Below are positions 34,031-64,000 of a stretch of 64,000 bases of DNA, piece after piece. A model generated the notes under the pieces. It was given only the letters and a program-made list of their open reading frames with translations. It was not told where the DNA came from and did not search any database. Made by a program: the position numbers and the translations under genes. Origin of the DNA: Plotosus lineatus (Eukaryota; Chordata; Actinopteri; Siluriformes; Plotosidae); the NCBI GenBank assembly GCA_024760905.1, contig CM045733.1, positions 68,641,501 to 68,705,500 of the forward strand. The letters run 5' to 3'. Within the stretch, counting starts at the first letter, position 1. The number at the start of each line of letters is the position of its first letter.

Positions 34031-34110
34031 GAATACCGCGGTCACGTGTTTTACCTCAGAACTACAACAGGTCACGTGAACAGATGCATAGCCCGGATGT
34101 TGAGTCGTGT
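34031..34110 (-). promoter_or_regulatory. Probable slc26a2 promoter with paired GTCACGTG E-boxes
   Basis: GTCACGTG occurs at 34041-34048 and again at 34071-34078, spaced exactly 30 bp. It is followed by CCCGGATGT (ETS-type) at about 34091-34099. The stretch is locally CpG-rich in an AT-rich window and lies immediately upstream of the predicted noncoding exon. GTCACGTG is the core bound by USF and by MITF/TFEB-class factors. Another ETS core, ACTTCCGG, lies at 33717-33724 inside the first intron. Confidence 0.5.
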
Positions 34111-34127
34111 ACAGTGAGAGATTTCCT

Positions 34128-34289
34128 TCCACTTCTTCTCAGGAGTCGCTACAGCGAATTATTCGCACGTTTGATTTGGTTCATAGGTTTTTAGGTCGAT
34201 GCCCTTCCTGGCACAACCATTTCAGCAAGGGACAGAACCACGCTGACACTGAGAGATATGGCCGGCCTTTGATAACCCAGTTAGCTGCA
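34128..34289 (-). repeat. SINE S1 with alternative tail, truncated
   Basis: AGGAGTCGCTACAGCGAATT tail followed by GGGACAGAACCACGCTGACA and the S1 body to AGTTAGCTGCA. It lies about 150 bp downstream (+ strand) of the slc26a2 promoter. Confidence 0.55.
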
Positions 34290-34396
34290 TAGTACTTATA
34301 AAAAGCATTGCTGACTGTTTTCTCTGAGTTGAAAGTGTACAACCCACCTGTATCGAACACGCCAACAATATATCTATACTGCCTATGACTAAAATA

Positions 34397-35162
34397 TGTG
34401 GTGGTGGTGGTGGTGGTGGTGGTGGTGGTGGTGGTGGAGTTGATGGTTGTGATACTGATGGTGATGATGATGATGATGATGATAATTGTAATCATGATTG
34501 TGATGATGAGAGTGGTGGTGGTGGTAGTAATGATGGTGATGTCAATGATGCTGATAGTGGTGGAGGTGATGGTGGTTGTGATGGTGTTTAAGTTGTTTAT
34601 GATGATGGTGATTATGTTGATGGTGATGATGATGATAGTCGTGGAGGTGGTAGAGTTGATGATTGCGATACTGTTGGTAATGATGATGATGATTGTGAAA
34701 ATGGAGGTAGTGGTAATGATGATGATGCTGATGGTAATAATGATGGTTGTGGTGGTGGTGGTGGTGGCGATTAAGTTGTTGATAATGTATGTGGTGGTGG
34801 AGGTGATGATTGTGATAATGATGATGAAAATTGTGAAATGATGATGATTGTAATAATGATTGTGATGATAAGGGTGGTGGTGGTGGTTGTAATGATAGTG
34901 ATGTCAATGATGATGATGGTGGAGGTGATGATGATGGTAATAATAATGACGGTGGTGGTGATGGTGATTAAGTTGTTGATGGTCATGGTGACGATTATGT
35001 TCATAATGATTATGATGACAATAACAATAATTGTGTTGATAACGATGATGGGGATCAGGATGATGATGATGAAGATGATTGTAATGGTGGCGGTGATGAT
35101 GATAGCAGTGATGAATGTTGTGGTGATGGTGGTGATAATGGTAGTGGTGAAGGTGAAGTTGG
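34397..35162 (+). repeat. GGT/GAT triplet-repeat block
   Basis: About 770 bp made almost entirely of GGT, GAT, AAT and GTG triplets. It gives long open frames on both strands (valine/methionine-rich on plus, histidine-rich on minus), which are artefacts of composition. It lies between the divergent slc26a2 and pde6a promoters. Confidence 0.85.
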
Positions 35163-35759
35163 TTGTTTTTCAGCTGTTACTGTTACTATTCTACTACTAC
35201 TACTATTACTATTATCTCTCAATTGATTATCCACTACTATTATTCATCATTGTTTGCATAATAGTTGTAACTCGGATTGCTAACATTCCTTTTGGTTCAC
35301 CAAGTAGTAAACACAATGCGGGGGAGAGTCTGCTCACCCATGACTGTGTGGTTTAATTAAAATATTTGGCCAAGAGATTCACCTGTGTGTTTTTTTGTTT
35401 TTGTTTTTTTTTACAAGGAATTGGCAAACGGTCCCAAAAATTCCTAAACAATGGGAAAAAATGTGGCAAATTGATGCTAGACATCGTAAGCACTGTTGCT
35501 AGCATTTCCTAACAGGCGCTATATCTTTTTTGTTCGTTGCTTTTCGCCACAAACATCGTTTTTTTTACTTAGTTTGTAAGGTTTACTCACAACTTTATTT
35601 ACACCTGGATGTTTAGAATAACTAACAATGCCACAAATCAACATGGTGTGACAGAATGACAACTTAAAAGGGAATTAAATTGGCCAGATCGCCTGGTTCA
35701 AAAAAAATGATAACACTTCGCCAAAAAAAACCACACCATTAAATTGTCAGGGAACCAAT

Positions 35760-36155
35760 AGCAGGGCTAACACAGACACAAACATTCATTCAAACTCACA
35801 TTCACGCCTGTTGAAAATATAAAGTAGTCATTTGCAGAGTATGTCTTCATATAATTGGAATAAACTGGAGTACCCAGAAGAAATCTACACAAACATTGAG
35901 ACAACTCTGGGAGTTCTGACGTTCTCCAAATGCTTGTTTATGTTTCTATGCATAATTCAGGGTACAACCAATAGGCTAATTGGCTGTTCAGAACTGCCCC
36001 TAAGTGTGAGTATGGGTGTGAATGATTATGTGTTGGTCTTGTAATTGACTGTCCATTTGTTCACGGTGTACAAAGACTTCGGTCAGTGTTGACCGAGATA
36101 AGCTCCAGTCCCCCATGGCACCAACTGGAATTAAGTGGTTTGGCAAATGAATGAA
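35760..36155. repeat. Two head-facing Mermaid-like SINE pieces
   Basis: A minus-oriented piece (to about 35950; ACTGGAGTACCCAGAAGAAA) abuts a plus-oriented piece (from about 35955; GCTAATTGGCTGTTCAGAAC, tail GGAATTAAGTGGTTTGGCAA). It lies between the two divergent promoters. Confidence 0.5.
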
Positions 36156-36550
36156 AGAACAGAAACAAGAGGATCAAACATGGCATTACTCAAGAAAATG
36201 CTCAGAGTGGGGTCCATGAACACATGGTATGCCACAGTTAAGAATGGAAAAATTTGAGTCACTTGCACAGAGTACTGACCTCACCCCCCACCCCCACCCC
36301 CCAAAAATGTATAAATAAATAAAAATTAAGATTAATTGGAGCTCATTAAAGACCATACCAATGCTCTTAAAGGTGAATGAGAATTCAGGAAATCTCCACT
36401 ATAATTCTTTAACATCTAGTTGAAAGCCTGTCCAGAAGAGTGGAAGTTATTATAACAGCAAAAGTGAGCGAAATTTTCAAAAAGCACTCTATGGGTGTGA
36501 TGATCAGGTGCCCAAAAACCTCTGGATATATAATATACATGGCAATTCAA

Positions 36551-36630
36551 AGAATCCAAATTATAACTGGCTGAAAGATTAGGAGCTTGCATGCCTCCTT
36601 TAAGCAATCCATATAATCCTAATTAGTTCT
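36551..36630 (+). promoter_or_regulatory. Candidate photoreceptor control cluster upstream of pde6a
   Basis: Within 200 bp of the start codon are GAATCC (36552-36557), GATTAGG (36577-36583), TAATCC (36614-36619) and CTAATTAG (36619-36626). TAATCC and its reverse complement GGATTA are the CRX/OTX core, and TAATTA is a general homeodomain site. Clustering just upstream of a rod gene is suggestive. Short AT-rich motifs also occur by chance, and the transcription start is unknown. Confidence 0.35.
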
Positions 36631-36753
36631 GCCCACATTGTAAGTGTTGAAGACATCACACACCATTGGAGTGTGCACAGATACAAACCTACAGCAAACC
36701 CCCCAAGGACTTGTTGAGTTTATGATTTTTTTTTTTTAAACTAAGAAGGCTAT

Positions 36754-56555
<19,802 letters not shown>

Positions 56556-56575
56556 TTCTCCAACTATACAGTACT

Positions 56576-56615
<40 letters not shown>

Positions 56616-56634
56616 CTCTATATACTTTTTCTTT

Positions 56635-56640
56635 AGTAAA
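56635..56640 (+). terminator. Candidate pde6a polyadenylation signal (AGTAAA)
   Basis: AGTAAA, a known variant signal, lies 80 bp after the stop. AATAAA is found only further on: at 56911-56916 inside a MITE and at 57273-57278. Which one is used cannot be told from sequence; use of the MITE copy would mean a transposon supplies the 3' end. Confidence 0.3.
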
Positions 56641-56671
56641 ATGTCATGTTTAAAGATTACAAAATGTAATA

Positions 56672-57181
56672 CAGTGGTACCTCAATTTACGAAATTAATC
56701 CGTTCCGGAAGTGGTTTCATAACCTGGACTTTTCGTAAGTTGAACCGCAATTTACAAGTAAAACGCGTGATTCGTTCCAAGGCCCCCAATACTACCCTTT
56801 AAAAATGATAAAAGCATACCTTTTAAGGTACTTACTTCGTGTTGACCATGTGTTCTTGGCAGAGTTATAATATTACAAATGTTTATGCAAGGTTAAAAGC
56901 CTGAGCCAAAAATAAAGTTGCAATGAGCACACTCGAAAAACTCATGAAACAGGCTGCTGCTCAAGGGAGCTGCGTCATCCCTCCTAGCCAATGGGAGGCC
57001 AGCGGGGCGGGATGTTGGGAGATTGCCAATGGGAGAGCAACTCGTGCATTGTTTGAATTTTTGATATGGCGCTTTCATAATGAGAACTTGTTTCATTTCC
57101 AGAGACAAAAATTTTAGGAAAATGTTTTTCGTAACCTGGATTTTTTGTGTGTTGGGGCTTTCGTAAGTTGAGGTTCCACTG
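56672..57181. mobile_element. TA-flanked MITE just 3' of pde6a
   Basis: CAGTGGTACCTCAATTTACG at the left mirrors CGTAAGTTGAGGTTCCACTG at the right, with TA flanks at 56670 and 57182. It starts 117 bp after the pde6a stop codon and carries an AATAAA on the plus strand. Confidence 0.72.
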
Positions 57182-57461
57182 TATATCCAAGAACACTAAT
57201 TAAAAATATCTTAATCTATCAAGATAAATTGACTGTTTCATTCCCTATTTCTCACTGTAGCATCTGATAGCCAATAAAATATGATTATCCAGCCTAAGAC
57301 TGAGTTTCTTTGGCGTATTTATGGATAGGCAGAGGAACTGTAATGATGATGCCCATTAACCATTTCTGATCAATGTTATTCTCTTATGACCCCACTGTCC
57401 TTATATGGAATGTCATATTTCCTCCCCATGAAATTATGTATAGGTCCTTGTATGATAAAGG

Positions 57462-57768
57462 TAATGTTTGTTGGGCTTTTCACATCTGAGCCATAGTGGC
57501 TCATCAGACCGATGCTTATCCCCGGTTTTCATAGCGAAAAGCGACTAGGAGTACAACTCCTCCTGGATGGGACGCTAGTCCATCACAGGTTACCTTCCCA
57601 GTATATCTTTACTGGTACCCAGTTATACTGCTGGGTGAACAGAGGCACAATTGTGGTTGAGACCTTGCCCAGGGGTCTTATCACAGTGAGAGTCTAATTG
57701 GGATTTGAACACACAAGCCTCCTGATCATGAACGCAGCACCCTAACCACTACGCCACCGTCCCCACTT
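57462..57768 (-). repeat. SINE family S3
   Basis: Minus-oriented; GCGACTAGGAGTACAACTCC and head complement ACCCTAACCACTACGCCACC. Intergenic, 3' of pde6a. Confidence 0.65.
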
Positions 57769-57769
57769 A

Positions 57770-58374
57770 AAGGTTCTTGTACGAGCCTCAAATTAGGACC
57801 ACTGGGTATTACACTTGTTGTTTTTTCCTGTTTGAAGACGTTGATTAATTTTGGCAGCAATTTTGGTGTGCAGCAGATGAAGTATGGACAGATGACAAAG
57901 CCATGCAACACTGGGGGGGGGGGGGGGGGTCTGAGGAGGCTATCGCACAATTACAGGACAAAATATTTAGAAATGTTATATATTTCACAGGGCTTTAAAC
58001 TAAAACAATAGCCATCCCCTGTTCCTCCCCTAGTTTAAAGTGCACGAGAAGGTGCTCCATAGGTAGGAGATACGAGTTTATCTTTTATTACCAGTTAATT
58101 TTGGACGAAAGAAAGATTTTAGGCAAAACCACCACACCCCACCTGTAGCTCACTACATCTTATTCATCTGTTTTACATCTTGTTTGGGCTATGTGTCTGT
58201 TTTCATGAACAAAATGCACAACGAGAGGAAGGAACTCGTGCATGCGTGCTAACTTGGCCATTGGCAGTGCAACAATATTTCAGAGAATTTGGAAAAGAAT
58301 GAGATCAACGGTTAAGAAATGAAAGAAGGCATATAAATTCAAGATAAATAAATCGAGGGTCACACATAATGTGG

Positions 58375-58406
<32 letters not shown>

Positions 58407-59376
58407 AGTGTGTGTGAGAGAGCGAGAGAAAAAGAGAGAGAGAGATTACATTTGACATATTTAAAATTACTCTTAGGACATTAAATTTTCATTGCTTACA
58501 CTGCCCATGTCTGTGGTGATGGCTGCCATTTTGTTTTGAGAATGGCTCTGTGCTTTCACCTCAAGATGGTGACAGTTACTTTCTACAGATCATCACGCCC
58601 ATCGCATGGGTCATTGACACTCGTGTTCAGAAGTAAGTAAATGGTTTCAGAAGGACATTGTGGAAAATTCCATTTTATTTATCGAGAGAAAACACAGGAT
58701 TTTGATTTTTTTTTTTTTAAATTTGCCTTGGAAGTGAAAGGGCATCTTTAATGTATATGTAGCTATAGTGTATTTACTGGATGTTGTACATTTTAAGAAA
58801 ATATGAATACTGTATTGGTGTATGCATATTAGTTAATACAAATCCAGATTGTCAGATGCTTGGGGTGCTGTTGAAACTGTGTGTAACTGCAAAGACATTA
58901 TTTCGCTTTCATTTCGATACTTGAGTTCAACAGAATTATGTACAGTCAGGAAAAGCACCCTAACAGTACTAAAAATAAACATTACGAAAATAATAACTGT
59001 TTTATATGTTATGACGGAGCCATGCTTCTCTTCAACTAGAGAATGCTGCACACTTGGCTGAGCTCATGTGTGTGCTAACTGTCCTACTGGGAGTGTGCAT
59101 AATGACCTAACACACTGCAGGATGATACCCACAGGGGGTGGTATAATTGAGCTGGAAGGCAAGTGATCTGATTGGCAGATTAGGAGCTGGCGAATGAGTA
59201 GGGTTTTTGCTACAGTACTGACGTCATCCTGTACGCAGTTAGAGAACGTCAGCATTGTGTGACATAATAGTGTGGTGTCCTTGGAATGCACAGCTGCCTG
59301 AAGGGATATTTAATTTAATTGTTCCAAACCCTGTACTGTCAAGATGTTTACGTGTCTGTGTGTGTGCACACACACC

Positions 59377-59422
<46 letters not shown>

Positions 59423-59845
59423 ATGCAGAAGGCAGAATGACACGAGGTAATGAAGCATTAAACTGCCACCAGCATCATCATCAGGACACTGCATTAACGT
59501 AAAGGATCTTTTTTTTCCCAATCTGAGGCTTTGCCTGGTTACAGAAAATTCAGTAGCCAATCGGCACGTGCTGCTTACACAGTGTGCGGCCCAGCCATAA
59601 TAGGAATACATTCAATGATTTGAAAACCGATGCAACTGAGAATTCAGTACCCTCCTCCTGCGAAGTCCAATCCAGCCAACAGTGTTCATTCCAGGAATTA
59701 TTTCTTAACATTAATTGATGGAAGGTAAATTAGCCCATAACAGATTAATCATCATTAAAAAAAGGCCCACAACAAATAAATCATAAAGCACTGTGGCATA
59801 CGAATTTACAGACACCACACATTGTCAGTGTTCATTAGGACTTTT
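57770..59845. other. Convergent intergenic region pde6a / ppargc1b
   Basis: Holds an 18-G run near 57911, a CT/GT/GA compound repeat at 58374-58445 and (CA)n at 59371. No exon recognised on either strand. Confidence 0.5.
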
Positions 59846-59851
59846 TTTATT
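59846..59851 (-). terminator. Candidate ppargc1b AATAAA signal
   Basis: TTTATT on the plus strand reads AATAAA on the minus strand, at the point where the repeat-poor block begins. Cleavage would fall around 59,825. Confidence 0.35.
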
Positions 59852-60929
59852 GTCTGGAGCCAAATCAATGAATATATATTTTTTTGTTTGTGTGTTTTTT
59901 TTTTTTTTTTTTTTTTTTTACAGTATATGAGGATCAGTTTCTACAGTTTAATAATGTAAACAATCTCAGGAGAGAAATGTATTCAGTTTCAAAGGAAGCT
60001 ATCATCTTTCCCCCCCCCAACTATATACACGAAATAAAATATAATTTATAACATCAGATAATTCCACTGTATAGATAATCTGTGAAACTAGATTTCAACA
60101 ATTCAAAAATACTGAAATGCATTTGCCTCCATTCTCAAGACATATGAAATCACACAATACAAAGAAAAAAAAAAACCACCATTAAAAGACATTCAAGCTA
60201 AGTGGCATATAAATAAAGAAAAAAACTAAAATAAAACCAATATATGTAAAAATATAAAATCTTTTTAAAGATTTTAAATCTATTTAACATGTTCCAAAAA
60301 GCCTACATTAAAAAAGGAAAATAATAGTGAGTTTGATAATCATTAGATGTAAAGACAATAAGAAGAAAAATCAATAGAAATGAAACAACCAAGAAATCAG
60401 TGTATGCCCTTTGATGCTGATTTCATTTCCACCAAAAATATGATATTGAAGCAGCAAGACAACAAACATCACTGGCTTCACTGAACCACAAACACACGGG
60501 ACGCTCTGTTCTCTGAGGCTTCGGCACTCGATTAACACAAAACAGGACTGGATTTCAATGTTTATGATCTTGATGTTTGATATATATAAATATATTTTTT
60601 TTTCAAGAAAACAATCTAATTTTGTTGGCAATTTTTTTTTTTAAGATTGTGATATTTTTCTGACCAAAAACGTGACATGGCTATAAAGCGTTACAAAGGT
60701 TTGTCTCTTTCTTTACGTTTCCTACGATACTAATGAAAACACAGCTGCACTCGCTCACTTGCTATCATACACACAAAGGCCAAACAGACCACTCATGATA
60801 TTCATTCAATGAGATTCAATATAGTGGTACAGTACTGCACTTTTCCTATACACACAGTAAATATACTTTTTGGTCAGATAGTGATTGCTAAATGAAGATG
60901 TATTGCATTTAAAGAGGGTTCCCTTTGGG

Positions 60930-60962
<33 letters not shown>

Positions 60963-62303
60963 CATTTGGATTATCTCAGTTTGTACATTCTAGATTGACA
61001 CCGTACATTGAAATGTATTGAAGTGCTTTCAAATGCTGAATAAATGGTCAAAATTCTATAAGAAATTATAACTTCTATATATTTATATATATATATATAC
61101 TGTATATATTTATCTACACCAACACAAATACATATAGATTTATATATATATATATATGTACTCTATATATTTTTTGTATGGCTGTAGTGAACAAGTTCAA
61201 TTAATAAAAACAGATTGGACATTTTAAAGGACAGTAAAGATTCGTAATAAAAGCTGAACAGTTGTTCCCCCACCCCACTCACTGTGGGTTTAAGGCTCTC
61301 CGGCCTAGACTATCTGTAAGACCTTCATTTGATCCATAAGAGTGTCTAAGTGATGACCCGCAATCCCTCATTCCAGTAGTCTTATAACAAACATACAATT
61401 CTCCCACCATCAGAAATCATACAGGTTCACTACTGCATGAGAAGGAATTGATAGCGTTATTATACACAACACCCAAAATCAAAGGAACTATATCTTGCAA
61501 ATTAAATAATGAGAAGCTGTACTGGTACGACAGTTCACTTCTCAATCAGTGTTTCACTGCAACATACTGGGCAAGAACTCAGCTCAAAGATTGCCAAATC
61601 ACTTTCTGAACAAATCCCTTCGTTAATGAGAAGGACTGGCTCTAACATGTATTGCATCTTAAATCAGTCTTTCAAAAAAAGAATGATCTTATTACAATAA
61701 TATATAAACAGGGGGGAGGGGAGTACAGAAAATAATTAATCATCATCTTCTAAAGGGATACTTTTTTTTACAACAGAGTTTGACATTTGAAGCCACACCC
61801 CTTTCTGCACTTCCCTGTATTGCTCAAACTTAAATCCTTAGTACTTGCTTGCATCATAAATACACCTTTGCCCTAGTAGACACCCTGACATACCTGTTTA
61901 TGAACACACATGTGAACACATCGCTGTACAACACACAACCATGTTTACAAGTCAAGTTTACATTAGACGTAGGGCTATGTACAGATTATATACCCATGTA
62001 CATATATAGATCTATATATAGTCATGTAAACAGCAAGTTATCCTCCTTCAGTAGTATACATACTAAAACAAACACTTATTTGGGTTGTTTATTTTAAATG
62101 GTGTGGGTATTACAAAAAAGTGTGTACGAACGATTATCAAGGGTTGGCCGAAAGGCACATCCTGATCGAGTAGCCTTAATGCTGAATAAGGCCGTATACT
62201 TAGTGTGTGCTCAAAGGAGGATTCAAATGATGTAAACATTCGGTTTCCTGGTGTGTTACTGAGGAGGTGATTAGTTAAAACAGGTGAGGCAGGGATCATG
62301 CAC

Positions 62304-62305
<2 letters not shown>

Positions 62306-62351
<46 letters not shown>

Positions 62352-62361
62352 TACACGCGTG

Positions 62362-62405
<44 letters not shown>
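62306..62405 (+). repeat. (CA)n, interrupted, about 100 bp
   Basis: Two CA tracts around an ACGCACACATACACGCGTGC interruption, in the presumed ppargc1b 3' UTR. Confidence 0.95.
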
Positions 62406-62410
<5 letters not shown>

Positions 62411-63741
62411 AAAAGCACATGGCTGGCTCCACTATACAGGATCTACAGGATAGAGTCAAAACCCGCATATTAAAAAAAGCAGAGGGTGACTATCTCCCAG
62501 CTTCGTGAAGCCGGGGCCTGAGCCCATTCCAGGACCCGAGAAAACACACAACCAGAAACAGCACAACCAGATACACATGGGTACACTTTTACACTCCAAA
62601 CACAGACAGAGAACAAATAAGAGTTTAAAGTACGAGGCAAGAGCTATAAAAACCCGAAGACCTTCCCCTATTAGAAAGAAGGGAGTACAAAAGCTGAGTA
62701 TAGAGAGAGCATGTGAGAGAGGGAGATGTAAACAAAATAGAGATACTGTAGACTGGTATCTCTCGGGAGATTAAGCTTTGGAAAGAACTTCCTCCCGAAT
62801 TTCCACACCCCTTCTCTCTACCCGTAGACTCTCTTCATAGTCATAATTAATGGCTACTGATTTAATGGGATGAGTTAGTGCGTGATACCGATTGACATTC
62901 ATATCCTTGATTGATATATGCTATTGAGAGTTACAATTTTTCTGACATAGTTTTTTAAATTTCGTTGGTTATAGTTCTTTTTTCTTTCTTTTACACACTG
63001 AGAGCATTATGGTCGTGATGGGTACATGTAAATGGTGCAGTTGTACAGTAAGAGTACAGTTAAGTTGGTCAGGTCTTCGGGCTCCATTGCTTGTTATATG
63101 TGGCAGCCAGCAGCAAGAACCCAGCCAGAGAAGGCGGGCCGAGGCAAGAAAACCACAAGCGCTACCTCGTTTGAGTGCATAGATGAAATAAGGAAGCACT
63201 GAAATGACAAAAAAGACAACTTTTTTCATTCTTTTTTGATTTGTAAACTCTATCTTGTAAGGAGTTTTTTTTTTTTTTTTTTTTGTAATTTGCTCCCCCC
63301 ACTTTTTTGTCATTGTAACACACAGTTTAACATCTACAAAGTTTTGCTAATATAAAGCAGTTATCATTTATATACTCGTACAACAAAATGGCGAAACTTG
63401 CAGTTCCACCAAAAAAGTGACAAAATGTTACAAAAACTAAGCAAAAAAAAAAAAAAAAAAAAAAAGCAACACACGTACAGACGTCACAACAACCAAACAG
63501 AGCAAGGGTTTGCTACAGAAAGCCAGGGCCACTCAGAGGCCACGAGTGTTTGTCATCCACACTTCTTTCTGTTGTTTCATTTCTCAGTTTCATCCTCATG
63601 CCTCAGCAGAACTCCAGGCTCAGTAATAAGGTCCAATTTTTTCCCGATATCAGTGTTCAAAAATGTAAACATGAGGTGGAGTTGGGCTGAACTTTTGAGG
63701 TGGTTCAGGAACGAGGATCACTGAGCTGTCAATAAGGCGTG

Positions 63742-63833
63742 TCAGCGGTGTAGACTCCTCTGGGCTTCCTTAAGCAAAGTATCAAAGTCCAGAGCGTCAT
63801 ACTTGCTCTTCACTGGGCCTGGGCCTGCCTCAT
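63742..63833 (-). CDS. ppargc1b: ppargc1b terminal coding exon (partial gene)
   Basis: Encodes the last 29 residues of a PGC-1 family coactivator, which docks on nuclear receptors and NRF/ERR factors to drive mitochondrial and metabolic genes in the nucleus. The minus strand has acceptor TTGGCTGTTCAG, then a phase-offset exon reading [20 protein letters not shown], then HR and TGA. The [18 protein letters not shown] ending is the conserved C terminus following the RNA-recognition domain of PGC-1 proteins. The paralogue ppargc1a has a very similar end; position next to pde6a in convergent orientation, as at human 5q32, favours ppargc1b. The rest of the gene lies beyond the right edge. Confidence 0.85.
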
Positions 63834-64000
63834 CTGAACAGCCAATAATAAAGCAGAGTTACAGTGTGACATTACTACACTAGCTTTTACAAAAGTATTT
63901 AGTCAAACAGGATTACGTAAATTCTAGTAATAGTAATAAATCAAAGCAACCACAGTGTGGTGTAACTGAACAACAAACAAGAATTCTTGAAACTTGAATT

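Larger units (their letters stand above)
59846..63741 (-). other. ppargc1b: Probable ppargc1b 3' UTR
   Basis: About 3.9 kb of AT-rich, ORF-poor sequence follows the stop codon on the minus strand. It is nearly free of the SINEs and DNA elements that pack the rest of the window, and ends at an AATAAA (minus strand, 59846-59851). PGC-1 genes are known for long 3' UTRs. The region holds (CA)n at 62306-62405 and several A/T homopolymers. The exact extent is inferred. Confidence 0.5.

Noticed and set aside
34385..35356. Long overlapping open frames on both strands (valine/methionine-rich and histidine-rich)
   Set aside because: They come entirely from the GGT/GAT triplet block; no splice sites, domains or start context.
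63398..63724. 108-codon plus-strand frame next to ppargc1b
   Set aside because: Antisense to the presumed 3' UTR, begins in a poly-A tract, no domain.

Overview
The window is vertebrate, and almost certainly teleost, nuclear DNA. It is AT-rich and intron-rich, full of microsatellites, and crowded with Tc1/mariner, hAT and Tigger relics and with several tRNA-derived SINE families. One SINE resembles the Mermaid-type SINEs described from catfish and other fishes, but the species cannot be fixed from sequence alone.

Three protein-coding genes are supported. slc26a2 (sulfate/anion exchanger, minus strand) has three coding exons between 21,250 and 28,725 and a predicted noncoding first exon ending at 33,897. 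pde6a (rod photoreceptor cGMP phosphodiesterase alpha subunit, plus strand) is complete: 22 exons between 36,754 and 56,555, all joining in frame to give 858 residues. The last coding exon of a PGC-1 family coactivator (minus strand, 63,742-63,833) enters from the right edge with a probable 3.9-kb 3' UTR. It is read as ppargc1b because the order slc26a2 - pde6a - ppargc1b, with these relative orientations, matches human 5q32.

Layout. 1-21 kb: gene-poor, repeat-dominated flank beyond the 3' end of slc26a2, with a Tc1 relic carrying a nested MITE, a Tigger relic, hAT elements and SINEs. 21-34 kb: slc26a2, whose introns hold a BED-finger hAT relic, a second Tigger copy, a broken THAP-domain exon and a hAT element. 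34-36.7 kb: divergent intergenic segment between the slc26a2 and pde6a promoters, containing two GTCACGTG boxes 30 bp apart, about 770 bp of GAT/GGT triplet repeat, and homeodomain-type sites just upstream of pde6a. 36.7-56.6 kb: pde6a, with introns carrying an inverted LINE pair, an inverted SINE pair next to a long (TA)n tract, and nested SINE/MITE insertions. 56.6-59.8 kb: convergent intergenic segment. 59.8-63.8 kb: ppargc1b 3' UTR and terminal exon.

The three genes do not form a pathway: sulfate import, rod phototransduction and mitochondrial/metabolic coactivation are linked here by conserved synteny. I found no prokaryote-type system, CRISPR array or true RNA gene. The most unusual material is (a) the slc26a2 leader, where a predicted 48-codon upstream ORF ends on the ATGA of the main start, (b) an extra slc26a2 intron between transporter and STAS domains, and (c) a modular SINE set in which the same body is joined to two different LINE-like tails.
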